DNA of 27,330 bases. It comes from Ignavibacteria bacterium UBA2333 (GTDB lineage Bacteria > Bacteroidota > Ignavibacteria > Kapaibacteriales > Kapaibacteriaceae). Under the pieces are notes generated by a model, which was given only the letters and a program-made list of their open reading frames with translations, did no database searches and was not told where the DNA came from. Where the stretch lies: assembly GCA_002344895.1 (NCBI GenBank), contig DDUR01000094.1, forward strand, positions 1 to 27,330. Direction: 5' to 3'. This document shows positions 23,216-27,330 of the stretch, in pieces; position 1 is the first letter of the stretch, and each line of letters starts with the position of its first letter. A program made the position numbers and the translations under genes.

Positions 23216-23563
23216 TTATTTATCAACTCGCATGTATAAGCCCCCAATCGGTCCAGTCATGTCGACAGGTATGGGTTGAGCAGTTTCCGCCAGGCTCCAC
23301 GTATTGTTCGTACCTGAACCAGGATCCTGATCCTTCTGAAAGAGTACAAGTTTGCCAGCCTGCACGGTGTTGTTGGCAACATGTGCCGGCTCAATCAAGA
23401 GGTACATTCCCGACGCCGCATTTTCGAATACGTCGTTGCCTGAAATCTGATACTTCGGTATACGCCTCGGATTCTGAGCGTGATCAATTGTATGTACTCG
23501 TAGTGCATTCGCGACACTTTGACCTTCTGTCACTTTATACATTTTAAATCGTGTTTCTGACAT
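23216..23563 (-). CDS. Hypothetical protein, 115 aa
   Basis: The start at 23563 is decided by GGAGGAG 7 nt upstream; longer in-frame starts are not supported. The protein looks like a small beta-rich domain: RFKMYKVTEGQSVANALRVHTIDHAQNPRRIPKYQISGNDVFENAASGMYLLIEPA, then KLVLFQKDQDPGSGTNNTW and the end GPIGGLYMRVDK. I recognise no family. There is no signal peptide. It converges with the caspase-like gene (93 bp between the stops) and is divergent from the sensor kinase. Confidence 0.65.
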   Translation of the reverse strand: MSETRFKMYKVTEGQSVANALRVHTIDHAQNPRRIPKYQISGNDVFENAASGMYLLIEPAHVANNTVQAGKLVLFQKDQDPGSGTNNTWSLAETAQPIPVDMTGPIGGLYMRVDK

Positions 23564-23710
23564 CTCCCGTCTCCTCCAAAATGTTAGTAGTTTACCGTTC
23601 CGTCCATGTTTGCGCCGCCATTGCTGCCTCGTGAACGCCAAATCTACATGTTCACCACAATGCCACCACCTCACGGAAAACCGGGATTTTTTGCACTCCA
23701 GTTGCTGAGA

Positions 23711-25570
23711 ATGTCCTTCTCGGGGGATGGTGACGTTCGGTACACCAAACCTTCCGCTGAATTACTGATGAAGGCTGCCACAAAGTTGGCACGCGCTCGG
23801 CATGATGAGGCCTGGGAGATTCTGCAGACGTGGCAAGGTAGTCCGGATGAGGAGGTCGTAATTGCGTATGACATCTTAGCAGCGCGCACCGCATTCCTCA
23901 GGTTTCAGACAGACGTCGTTATCAAGATCACAGCCAGGTATGTCGTTGATGATACACGTGTCATCAATGATGTCGTCAAAACGTGGTTTCGGTACTTGTA
24001 TGAACGTAGTACTCGCCCGGGCTCACTGGCGGATCAGCTTGCAACCATATATCAGCTTCGTACCGAGTTTGAACTGTACGGAGATTCTATTGGAACTGCT
24101 ATTTGTGATGTGACTATTGCCGAGCTCCTGACAGGCTCCGATGAGCTGTCACAGGCTCTTGAGTATATGTTCCGTGCGCAGCCAGTTCTAACACGACTTC
24201 CCAATCTGCCTCTTGCAGCCGCAAATCTGGTAAACATCGCCGTTGCGTTACAACGCTTAAACGACACTCCTACAGCGCGGAAATACTATATCGAAGCCCT
24301 GCAGGTAGAAATTCTTGCTCGTCCATCAATTCTTAACTGTACCATCCTCCACAATCTTGCCCTGCTCGAAAAAACGGCCGGAGAATATGAGCAGGCGCGT
24401 ATGTGGTATGAGCGTGCGCTGAACTGCGCCCGTACAATTCACAATGTTGAGAAAGAATATTCACTGCTGGCCGGTATGGTGGATCTGGATCTTAAGACAG
24501 GTGATCTGGAGCGGGCGGTAGCGGGTTTGGTGGAGGTAGATGATGCTGTTCTTTCAACACTCTCCGTGGCCTGTAGGGCTATCGTAAAGTCGGCACGGTG
24601 GAAACAGGCATTTGCACGTGGTGATATGGAGGCCGCTGAGCAGGCGTTCGAGCAGGCGATTGGTTTAACACGGGAGTTTCGACGTCGGGACGATACGATG
24701 AAGTTGTTACGTGAGTACCTTGATCTTTATGGCTCTTCTGCACCTGCCGAGCGCCTTTTGCCCCTTTCCCTAGAGCTTATTACGTTACAAGATGAGCTGC
24801 AGCGCGATACTGCCGCCTCCGTCCCCCGCTCCGTTGAGGTGCGCCTTGCTCAACAACAGGCCATTCGTGAGCTGGAGCTGAATAAGGAACGCGAAAAACT
24901 TGATGTGTCGATTGCCGCGCGCGAGCAGACGGTGCGTGAGGTGGGTACGGTGCTGCATGATGATGTGGGACAGTCCCTCACGGTGATTGGTTTACAGGTT
25001 GATAATCTTTTACGGTCCGGTGGTCTGCCCGCAGCAACACTGCTGGAGGTGACACAGGTCCGTAGCCAGCTGCGTCGGCTCACAGAACATGTTCGTGAGC
25101 TCTCCCACGCCCTCTCTGCCCAGCACCTGGAAACGGCTGGTCTGGGTGCTGCCCTGCTTACCCTCGCCGAGGAGGTTCGGTCGGCCGGTGTGGATGTGCA
25201 GTGTGTAACGTGGGGTGAGACAGAAATTGGTGAAAGGGGCGAAGAAGGGGGCGAGCGAGTTAATAATCGTGTTTCCCTCTCTCCCGAGGTGCGCCTGTGT
25301 TTGTACCGATGTGCTCAAACGGCCCTACAGAATGCGCTTCGCCACGGTGAGGCAACGTCGATTGAACTGCAACTGGGTGTGCTCGATGATGAGACGATGG
25401 TGTCCGTGAATGATAATGGCCGCGGATTTGATCAATCGGTAACATCGTTTGGACTGGGACTACGTGACGCAATGAATCGTATCGAACGGCTCGGTGGGAC
25501 CGTGTATATTGATAGTCGTCCCGGCAGGGGGACGTTTGTAAAGTTCACTATTCCACATTCAGGCGCATGA
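23711..25570 (+). CDS. TPR-containing sensor histidine kinase (HisKA_3 / NarL-partner type)
   Basis: About 619 residues. The N-terminal two thirds is helical repeat sequence of TPR type (AAANLVNIAVALQRLNDTPTARKYYIEAL, LHNLALLEKTAGEYEQARMWYERAL). A coiled coil (VRLAQQQAIRELELNKEREKLD) leads to the HisKA_3 phosphoacceptor VLHDDVGQSL with His416. The HATPase part has QNALRHGEA (N box), DNGRGFD and FGLGLRDAMNRIERLGGTVYIDSRPGRGT. There is no membrane segment, so it is a cytoplasmic kinase, probably sensing through the TPRs. ATG 23711 is preferred because the upstream extension lacks conserved sequence and would leave only 42 bp to the divergent gene; 23606 is possible. The stop overlaps the regulator gene (ATGA). 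Confidence 0.88.
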   Translation: MSFSGDGDVRYTKPSAELLMKAATKLARARHDEAWEILQTWQGSPDEEVVIAYDILAARTAFLRFQTDVVIKITARYVVDDTRVINDVVKTWFRYLYERSTRPGSLADQLATIYQLRTEFELYGDSIGTAICDVTIAELLTGSDELSQALEYMFRAQPVLTRLPNLPLAAANLVNIAVALQRLNDTPTARKYYIEALQVEILARPSILNCTILHNLALLEKTAGEYEQARMWYERALNCARTIHNVEKEYSLLAGMVDLDLKTGDLERAVAGLVEVDDAVLSTLSVACRAIVKSARWKQAFARGDMEAAEQAFEQAIGLTREFRRRDDTMKLLREYLDLYGSSAPAERLLPLSLELITLQDELQRDTAASVPRSVEVRLAQQQAIRELELNKEREKLDVSIAAREQTVREVGTVLHDDVGQSLTVIGLQVDNLLRSGGLPAATLLEVTQVRSQLRRLTEHVRELSHALSAQHLETAGLGAALLTLAEEVRSAGVDVQCVTWGETEIGERGEEGGERVNNRVSLSPEVRLCLYRCAQTALQNALRHGEATSIELQLGVLDDETMVSVNDNGRGFDQSVTSFGLGLRDAMNRIERLGGTVYIDSRPGRGTFVKFTIPHSGA

Positions 25571-26250
25571 CACCGCTACGGGTCTTTTTGGTTGACGACC
25601 ACCGTTCCGTGGTTGAGGGGTTTGCTATGAGTTTTTCGACGTATGATGACATTACGGTTGTTGGTACGGAAACACATCCAACAACGGCCGTGGAAACCAT
25701 CCTGCGTCGGCGTGATGAGATTGATCTTGTTGTGACGGATTATCAGATGGAGCCGATGGATGGTATTACCCTCTCCAAGGCCATCAAGGCAGATTGTCCT
25801 GATACGAAGACGATGTTACTCACGATGTTTTCGCTGTTTGAATTGTCCGAAAAGGCCATGCGTAATGGACTCGACGGATATGCACCAAAGGCCGCAGGCC
25901 TGGATGAGATTGTGACGGTGATGCGTGATATACGACATGGACGGTTTGTCACGTTACAACGACCCGACTCCCGACCGCCGGCAGAACGGAAACAGCGGAA
26001 TCCTCATATCACGGCCACAGAGATGAAGGTTATCTGCTGTATCGTAAAACTTGAGCTGACGTCGAAAGAGATTGCCAACAAGTTGTTTATCTCCGAAGAT
26101 ACTGTTGAGTCGCATCGGAAAAACATCATGTCGAAACTCGGTGTCCGTAACGTCGTTGGAATTGCCAACTATGCCTACAGCATCGGTATCAGTCGTGATG
26201 GTGGTGAGGACTGTCCGTGTACGGCCTCACTCGGCATCAACGCACATTAA
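25567..26250 (+). CDS. NarL/FixJ-family response regulator
   Basis: This 227-residue protein has a receiver domain with acidic pair D10-D11, phosphoacceptor D58 (VVTDYQM), T86 and K108 (YAPKAAG). A LuxR-type HTH follows at about 140-205 (ITATEMKVICCIVKLELTSKEIANKLFISEDTVESHRKNIMSKLGVRN). It should be phosphorylated by the coupled kinase and bind DNA as a dimer; targets are unknown. It overlaps the kinase gene as ATGA (25567-25570). Its 3' end overlaps the convergent methyltransferase gene by 24 bp. Confidence 0.95.
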   Translation: MTPLRVFLVDDHRSVVEGFAMSFSTYDDITVVGTETHPTTAVETILRRRDEIDLVVTDYQMEPMDGITLSKAIKADCPDTKTMLLTMFSLFELSEKAMRNGLDGYAPKAAGLDEIVTVMRDIRHGRFVTLQRPDSRPPAERKQRNPHITATEMKVICCIVKLELTSKEIANKLFISEDTVESHRKNIMSKLGVRNVVGIANYAYSIGISRDGGEDCPCTASLGINAH

Positions 26251-27198
26251 GACCACACTGTCCGTTACGTCGCGCTCCAGACGGATCCTCTCAAACGGTA
26301 TTCCGGCAGCTTCACAGAGTTTAAGGCAGTCTTCTTCCGATCGGTAGATCAGGAACCAGTCGTAAAACGCCTCGAGTGACCATTGTGATTGGCATTCCGG
26401 AGCAAAGTTGCCAACAAGCATACTGCCGCCCTTGTCGAGCCAGGAATACATCCGCGAGAGTAGACGTGCTGCAAGTCGGTCATCGAGATAGTCAAACAGC
26501 CCTGCCGACCAGATAAATCGATACGTTGATGTTGGTGCAAACCGCAGAGCATTCCTATGATGGAATTGTAGGTCGATGTTTGTTGGAGTACCGGATGATA
26601 ATAACGTTCGTGAGTATTCAATGGCATCTTCGTCGGCATCCAATAACTCAAACGTTACTCGATGACGTAATGATGGTACAGCATCAAATACTCCACGTTC
26701 AATACGTCCTGGACCAGACGCAATGTCGAGTATCCTGATATCCGTCGTCGCAGCCGAGAGAATTGGCAGAATAGCATCTCGCACATAGTCTACACGTGCC
26801 CGAACAGCACGGGCTGCTTGCTGTGCATACGACAGACGGTTCCACACGTCAACACGATGATCACCATCAAATGGTTGTTGATACAACCAGTCAATCGTGA
26901 GATAGTCACCACTATATCCGCGTGGTTTGCTGATCATCCGGTCCTGAATACGTCCACGACCGATGTAATCGATCAACGACCCACGCATGGTATTCAGCAC
27001 ACTCCGCTGTCCAGTGCGTCGAACATCCGTTACAATCGGCTTCAACAGATAGTTCATATCTGCAACAATTGCCTCCACACGGTCAACCGTCAGCTCGGAC
27101 AAACTATGTCCATCCAACCGTGCTGCCATTGAACGAATGGCCGGAATAATCTCATCAAGACGTCGAGTGTTCGGTGTTTCAAGCATGACATGTTCCAT
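26227..27198 (-). CDS. Class I SAM-dependent methyltransferase
   Basis: About 323 residues. The Rossmann motif I is IRILDIASGPGRIERGV, then FELLDADEDAIEYS (motif II, acidic ribose-binding Asp) and YRFIWSAGLFDYLDD. Upstream stands KPRGYSGDYLTIDWLYQQ, which I recognise from methyltransferases related to PhcB-type fatty-acid methyl-ester synthesis (recollection). A quorum-signal or lipid role is therefore possible but unproven. ATG 27198 is chosen; a TTG at 27216 and an ATG at 27186 are alternatives, with no Shine-Dalgarno to decide. It is convergent with the response regulator gene (24-bp overlap). Confidence 0.82.
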   Translation of the reverse strand: MEHVMLETPNTRRLDEIIPAIRSMAARLDGHSLSELTVDRVEAIVADMNYLLKPIVTDVRRTGQRSVLNTMRGSLIDYIGRGRIQDRMISKPRGYSGDYLTIDWLYQQPFDGDHRVDVWNRLSYAQQAARAVRARVDYVRDAILPILSAATTDIRILDIASGPGRIERGVFDAVPSLRHRVTFELLDADEDAIEYSRTLLSSGTPTNIDLQFHHRNALRFAPTSTYRFIWSAGLFDYLDDRLAARLLSRMYSWLDKGGSMLVGNFAPECQSQWSLEAFYDWFLIYRSEEDCLKLCEAAGIPFERIRLERDVTDSVVLMCVDAE

Positions 27199-27263
27199 GA
27201 TGTTCGTGCAGTACAAACATCACGGTCACGTATATCGCATCCGACACGGAAAACAGGGATTTA

Positions 27264-27330
27264 GGTGGGGTTAAAGGTGGGGTTAAAGGTGGGGTTAAAG
27301 GTGGGGTTAAAGGTGGGGTTAAAGGTGGGG
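27264..27330 (+). repeat. G-rich 12-bp tandem array (array 10), truncated by the window end
   Basis: GGTGGGGTTAAA is repeated without error at least five times and continues beyond the window. It resembles the units of arrays 5 and 6 in composition (GGGGTTAA core). It lies upstream of a minus-strand start, unlike most other arrays, which follow stop codons. Confidence 0.95.

Overview
This window is a bacterial chromosome segment. It probably comes from the FCB/Bacteroidota side of the tree. A Kapabacteria/Chlorobi-like lineage is my best guess, from the secreted 'asparagine synthetase B'-type protein, the CrtW ketolase, the ybeY-smg pair, and gene ends packed with short G-rich tandem repeats. 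I cannot confirm the taxon without a search.

Left part (1-4885), housekeeping: a four-helix-bundle (S23-like) protein, a secreted family protein, the carotenoid ketolase crtW, an unknown ORF, ybeY, smg (DUF494) and tRNA-Arg(CCT). Gene ends carry arrays of a 10-bp unit (GGTGACGCTG and variants) or G-rich GGGGTTAATG-type units. The first array unit often overlaps or directly follows the stop codon, and two array pairs are inverted so that a transcript could fold into a long hairpin.

Middle (4950-22100), accessory/defence region: three direct copies of one composite repeat (decamer array plus GC-rich palindromic unit; two copies also carry a 146-bp block) sit at 4952-5293, 18331-18682 and 21927-22111. 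They delimit two cargo modules.

Module 1 is a single-strand Type I restriction-modification locus in the unusual order hsdR - orf119 - KilA-N - MBL-fold - hsdS - RloC-like anticodon nuclease - rhuM - hsdM, followed by an opposing DUF2971 gene. Accessory genes are bordered by decayed duplicates of neighbouring gene ends: the hsdR 3' end three times, the hsdM 5' end twice, the orf119 5' end twice. Most junctions keep ATGA-type overlaps. This suggests repeated insertion of cargo at gene boundaries without breaking translational coupling.

Module 2 is a minus-strand operon of a 79-aa ORF, an XRE-type HTH protein and a retron-type reverse transcriptase (NAxxH, FVDD and ITG motifs), preceded by a structured non-coding stretch that could hold the msr-msd RNA. 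A HEPN-like nucleotidyltransferase-substrate-binding protein follows without a visible partner.

Right part (22283-27330): a caspase-like (His/Cys) protein, an unknown small protein, a TPR-containing HisKA_3 sensor kinase translationally coupled to a NarL-type response regulator, and a convergent SAM methyltransferase. A further G-rich 12-bp tandem array runs off the window end.

The strongest candidates for something new are the repeat-delimited modular defence island with its gene-end duplications, the XRE-associated retron, and the stop-codon-linked decamer arrays.
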